From positions 1-42,649 of the forward strand of contig JAJYRM010000022.1 in assembly GCA_021794075.1 (NCBI GenBank): a stretch of DNA of 42,649 bases. The letters run 5' to 3'. The DNA comes from Bacteroidota bacterium. GTDB taxonomy: Bacteria > Bacteroidota > Ignavibacteria > Kryptoniales > JAKASW01. The notes under the pieces were generated by a model. It had not been told where the DNA came from and did no database searches. It saw nothing but the letters and a program-made list of their open reading frames with translations. Shown piece after piece: positions 1 through 8,173 of this stretch (position 1 is its first letter; each line of letters begins with the position of its first letter). The position numbers were made by a program, and so were the translations under genes.

Positions 1-320
1 CACGGGGGCATTTCACCGCATACACATTCAACGCGTGTCTATTTTCGGCTTGAAAAAGCGGGAAAGCCACGGCACGCCAAATGTATCTTATTTGTCCGAC
101 AATTGAGTTTACCTGGATCCGGCATAAGAGGCACCGAAGAAATTTGTGGTCCGGAAAATCTTTGGGAACTTTATTGACCGTTATTTTGTCTGTCGATTCT
201 TGACTATTGAGGAACCGGCCTGTAAATTTAACGCGATAATTTTTCAGGAGCTGCAAAGTGCAAGTCCGAACGATTATAGATCAACTTGCATTCGTACCAC
301 AGGAAAGGGATTAGAGACGA
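1..320. other. upstream region of nuo operon, no gene seen
   Basis: I see no convincing coding region, RNA gene or repeat in these 320 bases. The only open frame of note here (146-448) runs out of frame into nuoA and has no family resemblance. The stretch ends in a purine-rich ribosome binding site (around 301-309) in front of nuoA and holds a sigma70-like promoter at 200-228, listed separately. Confidence 0.6.
200..228 (+). promoter_or_regulatory. candidate sigma70-type promoter of the nuo operon
   Basis: TTGACT at 200-205 and TAAATT at 223-228 are separated by exactly 17 bases, close to the primary sigma-factor consensus. It lies about 90 bases ahead of nuoA with no gene between, so it is the best visible promoter for the eleven-gene operon. 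Assignment is by consensus only. Confidence 0.45.
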
Positions 321-803
321 ATGCTTTCTCACTTTGGAATTATCCTCCTATTTTTCATCGTGGCGGCAATGTTTGTCGCCGGTGGAATGTTTTCCTCGAG
401 ATTGTTGAGGCCGAACCGACCGAGTGCGGAGAAATTGAGCACGTATGAGTGCGGCGAAGAACCGATTGGGGACTCGTGGGTTAAGTTTAATTTCAGATTT
501 TATGTCGTGGCCCTTATTTTTTTGATCTTCGATGTCGAAGTGGTCTTTCTCTTTCCTTGGGCATTGGTGTATCGGAACCTCGGCGCGTTTGCTTTCATTG
601 AGATGATGGTGTTTCTCGCGATCCTCATCGCGGGTTACGTCTATGTCTGGGTGAAGGGTGATTTGGATTGGGACAGGCCTCAGCCGCGATATATCGATTA
701 TGTCCGCAAGAACCTGGCGGACGAACGTGTTTCCGAATTTCATAAGACACCTCAGGCTCAGATCGCATCTGAAGCATCTTTGGGAGGCAGCGAGATTAAA
801 TAA
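321..803 (+). CDS. nuoA: NADH-quinone oxidoreductase subunit A (NuoA)
   Basis: Small membrane subunit of respiratory complex I at the junction of the peripheral and membrane arms, next to the quinone chamber. The 160-residue protein has three membrane segments (about 5-27, 58-80, 92-112) and the family hallmark YECG at residues 42-45 in the loop after the first segment, followed by a conserved stretch around 55-80 with the buried acidic pair DVE. The C-terminal tail is somewhat longer than usual and hydrophilic. The ATG at 321 follows a purine-rich ribosome binding site. It is the first gene of the operon and its stop codon abuts the nuoB start directly, so the two are probably translationally coupled. 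Confidence 0.96.
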   Translation: MLSHFGIILLFFIVAAMFVAGGMFSSRLLRPNRPSAEKLSTYECGEEPIGDSWVKFNFRFYVVALIFLIFDVEVVFLFPWALVYRNLGAFAFIEMMVFLAILIAGYVYVWVKGDLDWDRPQPRYIDYVRKNLADERVSEFHKTPQAQIASEASLGGSEIK

Positions 804-1334
804 ATGGGACTCCTTGATAAGCAATTTGAAGACGGCAACATAGTAATTACTTCGATCGATAACCTTCTCAACTGGGCTAGGTTGTCCTCTCTCTGGCAGA
901 TGCAGTTCGGTCTGGCGTGTTGTGCTATCGAAATGATGGCCGCGTCTGCCTCTCACTTCGATATGATGAGATTCGGCGTTATTCCGCGCGCCACTCCTCG
1001 TCAATCAGACGTAATCATAATATCCGGTACGGTATCTATGAAGATGGCTATCCGCATTAAGAAGCTTTACGAGCAGATGGCGGAACCGCGATACGTTATT
1101 TCGATGGGTTCGTGCTCCAACAGCGGCGGGCCTTACTGGAAGTACGGATATAGCGTGCTCAAGGGCGTCGATCGCATTATTCCTGTCGATGTCTATGTCC
1201 CCGGCTGCCCTCCGAGGCCCGACGCGCTTCTGGAAGGCCTGATGAGATTGCAGGAGAAGATCCGGAAAGAGAGCAGGGTGAAGAAGAACGTTGAAGGTCT
1301 TATTCAGCCGGCACCGAAAGTTGAGGCTGTGTAG
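804..1334 (+). CDS. nuoB: NADH-quinone oxidoreductase subunit B (NuoB)
   Basis: Peripheral-arm subunit that carries the terminal [4Fe-4S] cluster N2, which passes electrons to quinone. All four ligands expected for N2 are visible: the adjacent pair Cys39-Cys40 in ACCAIEMM, Cys104 in MGSCSNSGG and Cys135 in VPGCPPRPD. At 176 residues it is of normal size. It starts with no gap after the nuoA stop codon and is followed three bases after its stop by nuoC. The integrity of the ligand set says the quinone-reducing end of this complex I is functional even though the NADH module is not encoded here. Confidence 0.97.
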   Translation: MGLLDKQFEDGNIVITSIDNLLNWARLSSLWQMQFGLACCAIEMMAASASHFDMMRFGVIPRATPRQSDVIIISGTVSMKMAIRIKKLYEQMAEPRYVISMGSCSNSGGPYWKYGYSVLKGVDRIIPVDVYVPGCPPRPDALLEGLMRLQEKIRKESRVKKNVEGLIQPAPKVEAV

Positions 1335-1337
1335 GTT

Positions 1338-1817
1338 ATGAACGCTAACGAGATTCACGATAGAATTAAGGATCGCTTTCCCGACGGTATTGTCGAGTTT
1401 AAGATCGATGCGACCGTCGACCCGTTCATAGTCGTCCGACCAGAGCTGATTCGCGATATTGCGGTATTCCTCTCGTCTGATCCGGAATTGAAGTTCGATT
1501 ATCTGATGTCTATCTCTGGTATGGATTATAATGACGGTAATCTCGGTGTCGTGTACCATATCTCTTCTATGGAAAAGCGCCACAGGATTACGTTGAAGGT
1601 GAAATTGCCGAAAACTGACGCGCAGGTCCCGTCGGTTGAAAGTATTTGGAAGACGGCGAACTGGCACGAACGCGAATCGTTCGATCTGTTCGGAATAGTA
1701 TTCCAGGGTCATCCCGATATGCGCAGGATACTCCTTCCCGATGACTGGGAAGGGAATCCTCTGAGAAAGGATTACAAGGCTCAGGAGTACTATCACGGAA
1801 TGAAGGTGCCGTACTGA
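1338..1817 (+). CDS. nuoC: NADH-quinone oxidoreductase subunit C (NuoC)
   Basis: Peripheral-arm subunit of complex I equivalent to the mitochondrial 30 kDa protein; it holds no cofactor and scaffolds NuoD and NuoB. The 159-residue protein has the family block from about residue 108 to 150, with ANWHERESFDLFGI, HPDMRRILLPDDW and NPLRKDY. It is a separate gene here, unlike the fused NuoCD of enterobacteria. The ATG at 1338 is three bases beyond the nuoB stop. A 114-base spacer with a perfect hairpin separates it from nuoD. Confidence 0.96.
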   Translation: MNANEIHDRIKDRFPDGIVEFKIDATVDPFIVVRPELIRDIAVFLSSDPELKFDYLMSISGMDYNDGNLGVVYHISSMEKRHRITLKVKLPKTDAQVPSVESIWKTANWHERESFDLFGIVFQGHPDMRRILLPDDWEGNPLRKDYKAQEYYHGMKVPY

Positions 1818-1851
1818 ATGGCGGCCGCCGGTGTTTTTAGTCAAATCTCAG

Positions 1852-1873
1852 TAGTCCCTCAGCGGCGGGACTA
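1852..1873 (+). other. perfect RNA hairpin in the nuoC-nuoD spacer
   Basis: TAGTCCC at 1852-1858 and GGGACTA at 1867-1873 form a seven-base-pair stem with an eight-base loop. No run of T follows, so it is unlikely to be an intrinsic terminator. It could act as an mRNA processing or stabilising structure between nuoC and nuoD, but that is only a guess. Confidence 0.4.
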
Positions 1874-1931
1874 AATCCCAGAGCGAGCAACTGAGAAGTG
1901 ATTTTCTTATTAGAAAACTATAGAGGAATAA

Positions 1932-3050
1932 ATGGCTGAGCTGCGTACCGAAGAAATGGTCCTCAATATGGGGCCGCAGCACCCTTCCACTCATGGAGTT
2001 CTTCGGGTTGAATTGGTGGTCGACGGAGAAGTTGTAGTCGACGCTATTCCGCATATTGGTTATCTACATCGATGTTTCGAGAAACATGCCGAGGCTTTGA
2101 ACTATCAGCAGATAGTGCCGTATTGCGATCGTATGGATTATCTCGGTTCGATGAACAACGATCACGCGTACGTCCTCGGCGTGGAGAAGCTCCTCAATAT
2201 ACAGGTCCCCGAACGAGTCGAATATATTCGCGTCATCATGGCCGAGTTCCAGAGGATCGCGAGTCACCTCGTGTCGATCGGGACTTACGGCCTTGACATC
2301 GGCGCCTTCACCCCATTCCTCTTCTGCTTTCGCGATCGCGAGATGATTCTCGACTTGTTTGAGATGACCTGCGGGGCAAGGCTTCTTTATAATTACATGT
2401 GGCCAGGCGGACTCTCCCATGACCTTCCTGCCGGCTTTGTCGAAAAGGCCAGGGCGTTCATTAAACACTTCCGCCCGGCGATGAAGGAGCTTAACGATCT
2501 TCTCAGCTATAACGAAATCTTCGTGAAGCGGACCGCCAATGTCGGTGTCCTCCCGGCCGATATCGCCATTAATTACGGGGCGAGCGGACCCACACTCAGA
2601 GGATCTGGCGTCAAATGGGATTTGCGGAAATGCGAGCCTTACTCCGTTTACAACAAATTTGATTGGGATATTGTAGTCGGTACCGGCGAGATGGGAACAC
2701 TCGGCGATTGCTGGGACCGGTATATGGTGAAGGTTTGGGAGATTGAGCAGAGCCTTCGAATCATCGAGCAGGCGCTGGACACGCTTCCCGAAGGCGATGT
2801 GCAGGCCGCGATTCCCAAAAGAGTCAGGCCCCCTGTCGGCGAAGTCTATGTGCGGAGCGAATCGCCGCGCGGCGAACTTGCCTACTACATCGTCAGTGAC
2901 GGCAGCCAGAAGCCGTACAGAGTGAAAGGACGCGCGCCGTCGTTCTCGAATCTGAGTCTACTCCCTGAAATCTCGCGCGGTTATCTCATCGCTGATATGA
3001 TTGCCATTATCGGCAGCGTTGACATCACTCTCGGCGATGTGGATCGGTAA
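1932..3050 (+). CDS. nuoD: NADH-quinone oxidoreductase subunit D (NuoD)
   Basis: Peripheral-arm subunit that together with NuoB and NuoH forms the quinone-binding site. The 372-residue protein starts with the conserved block [13 protein letters not shown] (residues 13-25), which carries the quinone-site histidine loop, and ends with the typical ITLGDVDR. Like other complex I proteins, and unlike the hydrogenase large subunits it descends from, it has no N- and C-terminal CxxC nickel ligands, which rules out a group 4 hydrogenase. The start ATG at 1932 follows AGAGGAATA, a good ribosome binding site. It is separated from nuoH by one of the AT-rich repeat elements. Confidence 0.97.
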   Translation: MAELRTEEMVLNMGPQHPSTHGVLRVELVVDGEVVVDAIPHIGYLHRCFEKHAEALNYQQIVPYCDRMDYLGSMNNDHAYVLGVEKLLNIQVPERVEYIRVIMAEFQRIASHLVSIGTYGLDIGAFTPFLFCFRDREMILDLFEMTCGARLLYNYMWPGGLSHDLPAGFVEKARAFIKHFRPAMKELNDLLSYNEIFVKRTANVGVLPADIAINYGASGPTLRGSGVKWDLRKCEPYSVYNKFDWDIVVGTGEMGTLGDCWDRYMVKVWEIEQSLRIIEQALDTLPEGDVQAAIPKRVRPPVGEVYVRSESPRGELAYYIVSDGSQKPYRVKGRAPSFSNLSLLPEISRGYLIADMIAIIGSVDITLGDVDR

Positions 3051-3067
3051 TTCATAATGTTAATTGT

Positions 3068-3145
3068 TGAATTATGAATTTTGAATTGAACGGCAAGCGG
3101 TTTGAGGTCGCGATATTCGGAATTGAAAATTTAAAATTGAGAATT
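3068..3145 (+). repeat. AT-rich imperfect inverted-repeat element, nuoD-nuoH copy
   Basis: Arms at 3068-3087 and 3121-3140 are complementary at 16 of 20 positions and enclose a 33-base GC-richer loop. The right arm runs into AATTGAGAATT (3135-3145), seven bases before the nuoH ATG. The same word precedes nuoL and nuoN at almost the same distance. The surrounding sequence is strikingly AT-rich and looks unlike the coding regions. Confidence 0.6.
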
Positions 3146-3152
3146 CTTGGAA

Positions 3153-4178
3153 ATGCATAATTTCATCACATACTATCTCGGCACCGGCTTCTGGGGAAGT
3201 CTCGTCTCGAGCATAATACCGCTTGTGTTTATCCTGCCGTATGCGCTGGTGGCGATCTGGCTCGAGCTGAAGATCTCGGCGCACATGCAGGACAGGGTGG
3301 GACCGATGCGGACGGGAAGGTGGCACGGTTGGGCCCAGCCTCTGGCGGACGTGACGAAGCTAATACAGAAGGAAGATATCATCCCAGCGGCAGCGGAAAA
3401 GGTGTTGTACGTACTCGCTCCCGCGCTGGTCTTCGTCGGAGCGTACGCCGCGTACGCGGCAATCCCGTTCAGCCCGGCTTATATAGGTTCCAACATCAAT
3501 CTCGGAATCTTCTACGTCGTCGCCGTAAGTGCTGTTGTCGTCATCGGAATTCTGATGGCGGGGTGGTCTTCGAACAATAAATGGTCGCTTCTCGGAGCCA
3601 TGAGGACGGCGGCTCAGCTGGTAAGCTATGAAATACCTTCGTCGCTGGCGATTCTCGCCGTGGTGATGGTGGTGGGGAGTCTGAACCTCAACGACATATG
3701 CGCAGCGCAGTCAGGATGGTTCTGGAACTGGTTCGTCTTCGGCAAGTTTCCGTTTCTCTTCATTACGTTCTTTATTTATTTCATCGCGTCTCTCGCGGAG
3801 ACAAACCGTTCGCCGTTCGACATACCGGAAGCGGAGTCGGAGCTTGTTGCGGGTTATCATACCGAGTACAGCGGAATGCGATTCGCGTTCTTCTTTCTCG
3901 CGGAATACGCAAACATGTTCGTGGTCGCGGCCATAGCTGCGGTTCTATTCTTCGGCGGTTGGAACAGCCCCTTCGGTACTTTTCTTTCCGGGCCTGTCTG
4001 GGGAGCTTTCTGGCTGATAAGCAAGGGAATGGTCCTGGTGTTCATTCAGATTTGGCTTCGCTGGACGCTGCCGAGATTCCGCGTTGACCAGCTCATGTAT
4101 CTAAGTTGGAAGATACTGACGCCGTTCGCGCTACTGAACATTTTCGCTGTCGGACTCTGGGTAGTATTGCGCGGTTAA
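3153..4178 (+). CDS. nuoH: NADH-quinone oxidoreductase subunit H (NuoH)
   Basis: Membrane subunit that docks the peripheral arm and lines the quinone channel; it starts the proton pathway. The protein is 341 residues from the ATG at 3153, with about eight membrane segments. It contains DRVGPMRTGRWHGWAQPLAD near residue 47-66 and the highly conserved acidic loop AETNRSPFDIPEAESELVAG followed by YHTEYSGMRFA, which lines the quinone cavity. An in-frame TTG six bases upstream (3147) could also initiate, adding two residues, but I prefer the ATG. There is no clear Shine-Dalgarno site; the leader is an AT-rich repeat arm. The nuoI start follows 13 bases after the stop, preceded by GGAGGT. Confidence 0.96.
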   Translation: MHNFITYYLGTGFWGSLVSSIIPLVFILPYALVAIWLELKISAHMQDRVGPMRTGRWHGWAQPLADVTKLIQKEDIIPAAAEKVLYVLAPALVFVGAYAAYAAIPFSPAYIGSNINLGIFYVVAVSAVVVIGILMAGWSSNNKWSLLGAMRTAAQLVSYEIPSSLAILAVVMVVGSLNLNDICAAQSGWFWNWFVFGKFPFLFITFFIYFIASLAETNRSPFDIPEAESELVAGYHTEYSGMRFAFFFLAEYANMFVVAAIAAVLFFGGWNSPFGTFLSGPVWGAFWLISKGMVLVFIQIWLRWTLPRFRVDQLMYLSWKILTPFALLNIFAVGLWVVLRG

Positions 4179-4191
4179 TGGAGGTCATAAG

Positions 4192-5016
4192 ATGAGTTCT
4201 GTAGATACATATTTCAAAAATATAGGCAAAGGATTCTGGACGGTTCTTATTGGGATGAAGGTGACGATGAGGCACCTGTTCATGCCCGCCGTGACCATTC
4301 AATATCCGGATGCCAGGATGCCGATACCCGAACGTGGTCGCAATCGTCTCTACGTCAATATGGACGACTGCATCGGATGTAACCAATGCGGCATGGCGTG
4401 CCCGGTTGGTTGCATCACGATAGAAACTGCGAAGTCTCTTCCGACGGAAGATCTTGGGATGACATCGACCGGCCAGAAGAAAAGACTCTGGGTGACCCAG
4501 TTCGATATTGATTTTGCCAAGTGTTGCTACTGCGGTCTCTGCGTGCCGCCATGCCCGACCGAGTGTATTTACATGACGGATGTCTTCGAGTTTTCAGAAT
4601 ACGACAGGGAAAAGCTGAATTACAGCTTCATAACTCTCACACCACAGGAAGCGGCTCAGAAGGTTGAGCAGGCAAAGGCAGTTGAGAAGGAAGCCGCGGC
4701 AAAGAAGGTCGCCGCTGCCGCCGCGGCTGCTGCGCAGAAAGCCGCCCAGGCACAGAGTGCACCACAACCTGTGGCTCAACCGGCTCCAACTGCTGCACCG
4801 AAACCGGCGCCATCCGCCGCGCCTGCACCTCAGCCATCGGTCAGGCCGGAACCTGCCGCAGTGCAAATGGCTGAGGCCGATCCGTTGCCCGCGGATCCTA
4901 AGAGTGAAGCTGCGTCATCGCCTGTACAGGAGACTCCGCAGAACCAACAGGGACAAGCGGCTCAGGCATCGCAGGAATTGAAACCCAACGATAATCCAAA
5001 AGGCTCTGCCGATTAA
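4192..5016 (+). CDS. nuoI: NADH-quinone oxidoreductase subunit I (NuoI) with long Ala/Pro-rich tail
   Basis: Ferredoxin-like subunit carrying clusters N6a and N6b, which relay electrons to N2 in NuoB. Two CxxCxxCxxxCP motifs are intact: Cys60, 63, 66, 70 and Cys111, 114, 117, 121. The usual NuoI ends near residue 160; this one is 274 residues long. From about 150 the extension starts as a charged helical stretch rich in Ala, Lys, Glu and Gln (roughly 150-188), then becomes an Ala/Pro/Gln-rich, low-complexity and probably disordered tail to the end. The reading frame is continuous and stops two bases before nuoJ, so the extension is not a frameshift artefact. With no NuoE, F or G gene in the operon, the tail could bind a substitute electron-input partner; that is inference. 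Confidence 0.95.
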   Translation: MSSVDTYFKNIGKGFWTVLIGMKVTMRHLFMPAVTIQYPDARMPIPERGRNRLYVNMDDCIGCNQCGMACPVGCITIETAKSLPTEDLGMTSTGQKKRLWVTQFDIDFAKCCYCGLCVPPCPTECIYMTDVFEFSEYDREKLNYSFITLTPQEAAQKVEQAKAVEKEAAAKKVAAAAAAAAQKAAQAQSAPQPVAQPAPTAAPKPAPSAAPAPQPSVRPEPAAVQMAEADPLPADPKSEAASSPVQETPQNQQGQAAQASQELKPNDNPKGSAD

Positions 5017-5017
5017 A

Positions 5018-5524
5018 ATGAACTGGTATGATATAACATTTTACGCTTTTGCGCTCGTTACGATCGTGAGCGCGATCGGCGTCGTCTTCTCCAGGAGCAT
5101 AGTCTATGCGGCTTTCTCGCTCCTCTTCGCCTTTTTCGGCGTTGCCGCACTGTACGTGCTTCTAGCTGCTGACTTCATCGCGATTACTCAAATACTCCTC
5201 TATGTGGGGGGGATACTTGTGCTTATCATTTTCGGCATAATGCTTACAAGCCGGGCTAACAGCGTCGAGATGAAGAAAGGCCTGCTAAGCATCGCCCCGT
5301 CGGTAGTGCTAGCCGGAGTGATAGCCGGGACTCTTATTGGTGTTCTGACAACGACCAAGTGGCCTTCCGCAGGCACCGCGCCAGCCGAGGAAACGGCGAA
5401 ACCAATCGGCGCTTTACTTATGACGAAATTCGTCCTGCCTTTCGAGCTTGCATCGGTTCTGCTCCTGGTGGCATTGGTCGGAGCTGTGATAATAGCGCGG
5501 CGTGAAAAAGGAAGGAAGGCGTAA
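5018..5524 (+). CDS. nuoJ: NADH-quinone oxidoreductase subunit J (NuoJ)
   Basis: Membrane-arm subunit linking the quinone region to the antiporter-like subunits. The 168-residue protein has five predicted membrane segments and the characteristic third segment with its glycine-rich bulge, ITQILLYVGGILVLIIFGIM (about residues 56-75), including the conserved tyrosine. The ATG lies one base after the nuoI stop. It ends one base before the nuoK start, so I, J and K are packed for coupled translation. Confidence 0.95.
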   Translation: MNWYDITFYAFALVTIVSAIGVVFSRSIVYAAFSLLFAFFGVAALYVLLAADFIAITQILLYVGGILVLIIFGIMLTSRANSVEMKKGLLSIAPSVVLAGVIAGTLIGVLTTTKWPSAGTAPAEETAKPIGALLMTKFVLPFELASVLLLVALVGAVIIARREKGRKA

Positions 5525-5525
5525 G

Positions 5526-5840
5526 ATGAGTCTACATGTAGAGCTTGGACAGTTCTTAGTCGTCAGCGCCATACTCTTTTCCCTTGGAATATACGGCGTG
5601 ATCTCGAGGAAGAACGCGATCATGGTGCTCATGGGTATTGAACTCATACTCAATGCCGCCAACATGAATTTCATAGCCTTCGCGCGATTCGGTGTCATGA
5701 ATCTTAGCGGACAGGTCGTAGCCGTGTTTGTGATCATACTCGCCGCGGCGGAGGCCGCTGTTTTGCTGGCCATCGTGCTGAACATCTATCAGCAGCTTAA
5801 CACCGTAAACGTTGACGAAGTAGATAAACTGAAGAACTGA
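5526..5840 (+). CDS. nuoK: NADH-quinone oxidoreductase subunit K (NuoK)
   Basis: Small MrpC-like membrane subunit of the proton path. From the ATG at 5526 it has 104 residues and three membrane segments, with the two membrane glutamates that matter for pumping visible at Glu39 (GIELILNAAN) and Glu76 (AAAEAAVLLA), matching E. coli Glu36 and Glu72. A longer frame opens upstream inside nuoJ, but AAGGAAGG ahead of 5526 and the family length support this start. After it comes a 94-base spacer with a repeat element. Confidence 0.95.
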   Translation: MSLHVELGQFLVVSAILFSLGIYGVISRKNAIMVLMGIELILNAANMNFIAFARFGVMNLSGQVVAVFVIILAAAEAAVLLAIVLNIYQQLNTVNVDEVDKLKN

Positions 5841-5860
5841 GACCGGAATTTTGAAGGTTG

Positions 5861-5928
5861 AATTGTTAATTCCTGATCATGGCACACTGTCTGAACGAAT
5901 TCACGTTTAAAATTCACAATTGAGAATT
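5861..5928 (+). repeat. AT-rich imperfect inverted-repeat element, nuoK-nuoL copy
   Basis: AATTGTTAATT at 5861-5871 pairs with AATTCACAATT at 5911-5921 at 10 of 11 positions, around a 39-base loop. The word AATTGAGAATT follows at 5918-5928, six bases before the nuoL ATG. Architecture and words match the nuoD-nuoH and nuoM-nuoN spacers. Confidence 0.55.
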
Positions 5929-5934
5929 TAGAAA

Positions 5935-8058
5935 ATGGCGTCCATGGAATCGTTGCTAATACACTTATCCCTCGTAGTTCTCTTTCTCCCTCTCGCGGGA
6001 TTCACGCTCTTGATATTTTTCGGGAAGCGTATACCACGCCAGGACCTTGTGGAGACCGGCATCCTGTTTACGGCGCTGGCTATCTCCATCTACATAATGG
6101 TACAGAAGGTCTTCTTCCTGAATGTCCCCAGAATCGACCTGACATTCAGGTGGCTCGACCTGGGAGCAATGGTAGGGCATCCGGGTTTCACGATTGACCT
6201 TGGCATCGCCATCGACAATATCACGGCCATCATGCTGGTGGTCGTAACGCTGATCAGCTCTCTCGTCCATCTCTTCTCACTTGGTTACATGGAAGGGGAC
6301 GTAAGGTACACGCGGTATTACGCATATCTCGGATTCTTCAGCTTCTCGATGCTCGGGATCGTCCTCTCGAATAACCTTCTCATGATGTATGCTTTCTGGG
6401 AGCTCGTAGGAATAAGCTCCTATCTGTTGATCGGCCACTGGTATGAAAAGAAATCGGCCAGCGACGCGGGGAAGAAAGCGTTCATCGTTAACAGGGTTGG
6501 CGACGTTGGTTTCTTCATAGGTATAATGATTGTTTTCACCCAGCTCCACACGTTTCTTCTGACGGATGTTTTCGGCGGCATTGCTGCCGGTCATCTTTCA
6601 GGTCCGCTTCTGACGGCAGCGGGAATCTTGATATTCTGCGGCGCCGTCGGAAAGTCTGCCCAGTTCCCGTTGCATGTGTGGCTTCCCGATGCTATGGAAG
6701 GTCCCACTCCGGTGAGCGCTTTGATCCACGCTGCGACGATGGTGGCGGCTGGCGTTTATCTTGTCGCGCGCGTCTACCCGATGCTAACTGCAGGCGCGCT
6801 GACAGTCATCGCGTACATCGGCGCGATCACCGCTTTTCTTGCGGCTACGATAGCGATCACCCAGAATGACATCAAGAAAGTTCTGGCGTATTCGACGGTC
6901 AGCCAGCTCGGTTATATGGTGATGGCGCTCGGCGTCGGCGCCTTCTCGGCAGGCTTCTTCCACCTTGTTACGCACGCCGCGTTCAAGGCGGGACTCTTCC
7001 TTGGTTCCGGATCGGTTATTTATGCCATGCACCACGAGCAGGACATGCGAAAGATGGGGGGCCTCCGCAAGAAGATGCCGATAACCTATTGGAGCTTCGT
7101 TATCTTCAGCCTTTCGATCTCCGGTATCCCTCTGACGTCGGGATTTCTGAGTAAGGACAACATTCTTGCCGGATCGTTGGCGTACGGAATGCTGACTGGT
7201 AATTACCTCATCCCGATTATAGGGTACGCGGTCGTTTTCCTAACGGCGGCTTATATGTTCCGGTTGATCATCATGACATTCCATGGCGAGCCCCGCGACC
7301 ATCACGCGTATGAGCACGCGAAAGAATCTCCGAAGGTGATGACGATTCCTCTTATCGTCCTAGCGTCTCTCTCGATCTTCGTTTTTTACAGCTTCAACCC
7401 CTTTAACCCCGACAACGGGTGGTTCTTGAAAGCGGTTACGCAGCCGGCTTCCGTTGTACCGGCCTCGCAGAGCTACGGTTTCAATCAGCCGGTAAACCTG
7501 ACTATGGTTGACTCGGCCCAGGCAGGCGCAACTCTGGCAGGGGCGAGCTTCGTCGAGCAACCCGCGGTTCCGACCGCCGAATATCACGAAGTGATGGAGG
7601 AAATACACTATCCAGGCCTGGCCCTTTCGCTGACGCTCGCCCTCCTCGGGATTTTTATGGCGTTCTTCGTCTACGAGTGGAAGAAGTTGGACGCGGAGAA
7701 GCTCAAACAGCGGGTCCTGCCGGTTTACAACTTCCTGTACAACAAATGGTATTTCGATGAATTGTACGGCGCTACGGCCGTCGCCGGAACGATGATGCTG
7801 AGCAAGTCTCTTGCTTGGTTTGACTCGCATGTGATCGACGGCGTCGTCAATGGTGCTGCCTCGTTTACCCGGCTGTGGTCTACGCTCAGCGGGCAATTCG
7901 ACCACTATGTTGTCGACGGGCTCGTCAATTTCTCCGCTTGGTTCACCGGGCTCCTCGGAAGGGGAGTGAGGAAGGTGCAGACGGGAAAGGTGCAGACATA
8001 CATCGTGTTCGCCTTACTCGGAGTGATCGTGATTTTCTATGTGTTCAGGCAGTTATGA
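5935..8058 (+). CDS. nuoL: NADH-quinone oxidoreductase subunit L (NuoL)
   Basis: Largest antiporter-like proton-pumping subunit at the distal end of the membrane arm. The 707-residue protein has the antiporter core with the key glutamate Glu156 in MYAFWELVGISSYL, the discontinuous helix region QFPLHVWLPDAMEGPTPVSA with the following LIHAATMVAAG, and NDIKKVLAYSTVSQLGYM. After the core it carries the long C-terminal region expected of NuoL: a helix near 555-580, and the lateral helix and final membrane segment at the end. The ATG at 5935 has no Shine-Dalgarno site but an A-rich leader, typical of Bacteroidota-like translation; ATG 5944 is an alternative start. Confidence 0.96.
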   Translation: MASMESLLIHLSLVVLFLPLAGFTLLIFFGKRIPRQDLVETGILFTALAISIYIMVQKVFFLNVPRIDLTFRWLDLGAMVGHPGFTIDLGIAIDNITAIMLVVVTLISSLVHLFSLGYMEGDVRYTRYYAYLGFFSFSMLGIVLSNNLLMMYAFWELVGISSYLLIGHWYEKKSASDAGKKAFIVNRVGDVGFFIGIMIVFTQLHTFLLTDVFGGIAAGHLSGPLLTAAGILIFCGAVGKSAQFPLHVWLPDAMEGPTPVSALIHAATMVAAGVYLVARVYPMLTAGALTVIAYIGAITAFLAATIAITQNDIKKVLAYSTVSQLGYMVMALGVGAFSAGFFHLVTHAAFKAGLFLGSGSVIYAMHHEQDMRKMGGLRKKMPITYWSFVIFSLSISGIPLTSGFLSKDNILAGSLAYGMLTGNYLIPIIGYAVVFLTAAYMFRLIIMTFHGEPRDHHAYEHAKESPKVMTIPLIVLASLSIFVFYSFNPFNPDNGWFLKAVTQPASVVPASQSYGFNQPVNLTMVDSAQAGATLAGASFVEQPAVPTAEYHEVMEEIHYPGLALSLTLALLGIFMAFFVYEWKKLDAEKLKQRVLPVYNFLYNKWYFDELYGATAVAGTMMLSKSLAWFDSHVIDGVVNGAASFTRLWSTLSGQFDHYVVDGLVNFSAWFTGLLGRGVRKVQTGKVQTYIVFALLGVIVIFYVFRQL

Positions 8059-8122
8059 GCGGCGAAAATCATTCAATGAAAGCCGCAGGCGGACATCGCG
8101 CTTAACTTTGTCCCACCGGAAA

Positions 8123-8153
8123 TAGAATTTGTGAATTGAGTATTTCGAATTTA
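8123..8153 (+). repeat. reduced copy of the AT-rich nuo spacer element (nuoL-nuoM)
   Basis: This piece contains AATTGAGTATT at 8134-8144, which differs at one position from the AATTGAGAATT word before nuoH and nuoL, with further GAATTT words on both sides. A clear left arm is missing, and here the downstream gene does have a proper GGAGGA ribosome binding site. Confidence 0.35.
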
Positions 8154-8173
8154 GACATATCGTTGGAGGAATA

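Noticed and set aside
146-448. Open frame of 100 codons ahead of and across the nuoA start
   Set aside because: It overlaps nuoA in another frame, has no ribosome binding site and no recognisable family features.
348-1844. Long minus-strand open frames opposite nuoA, nuoB and nuoC
   Set aside because: They are shadows of strongly conserved complex I genes; their translations are Arg/His-rich and have no plausible domains.
1932-3050. Group 4 hydrogenase or formate hydrogenlyase large subunit instead of NuoD
   Set aside because: The nickel-binding CxxC pairs are absent and all other subunits are of the complex I type.
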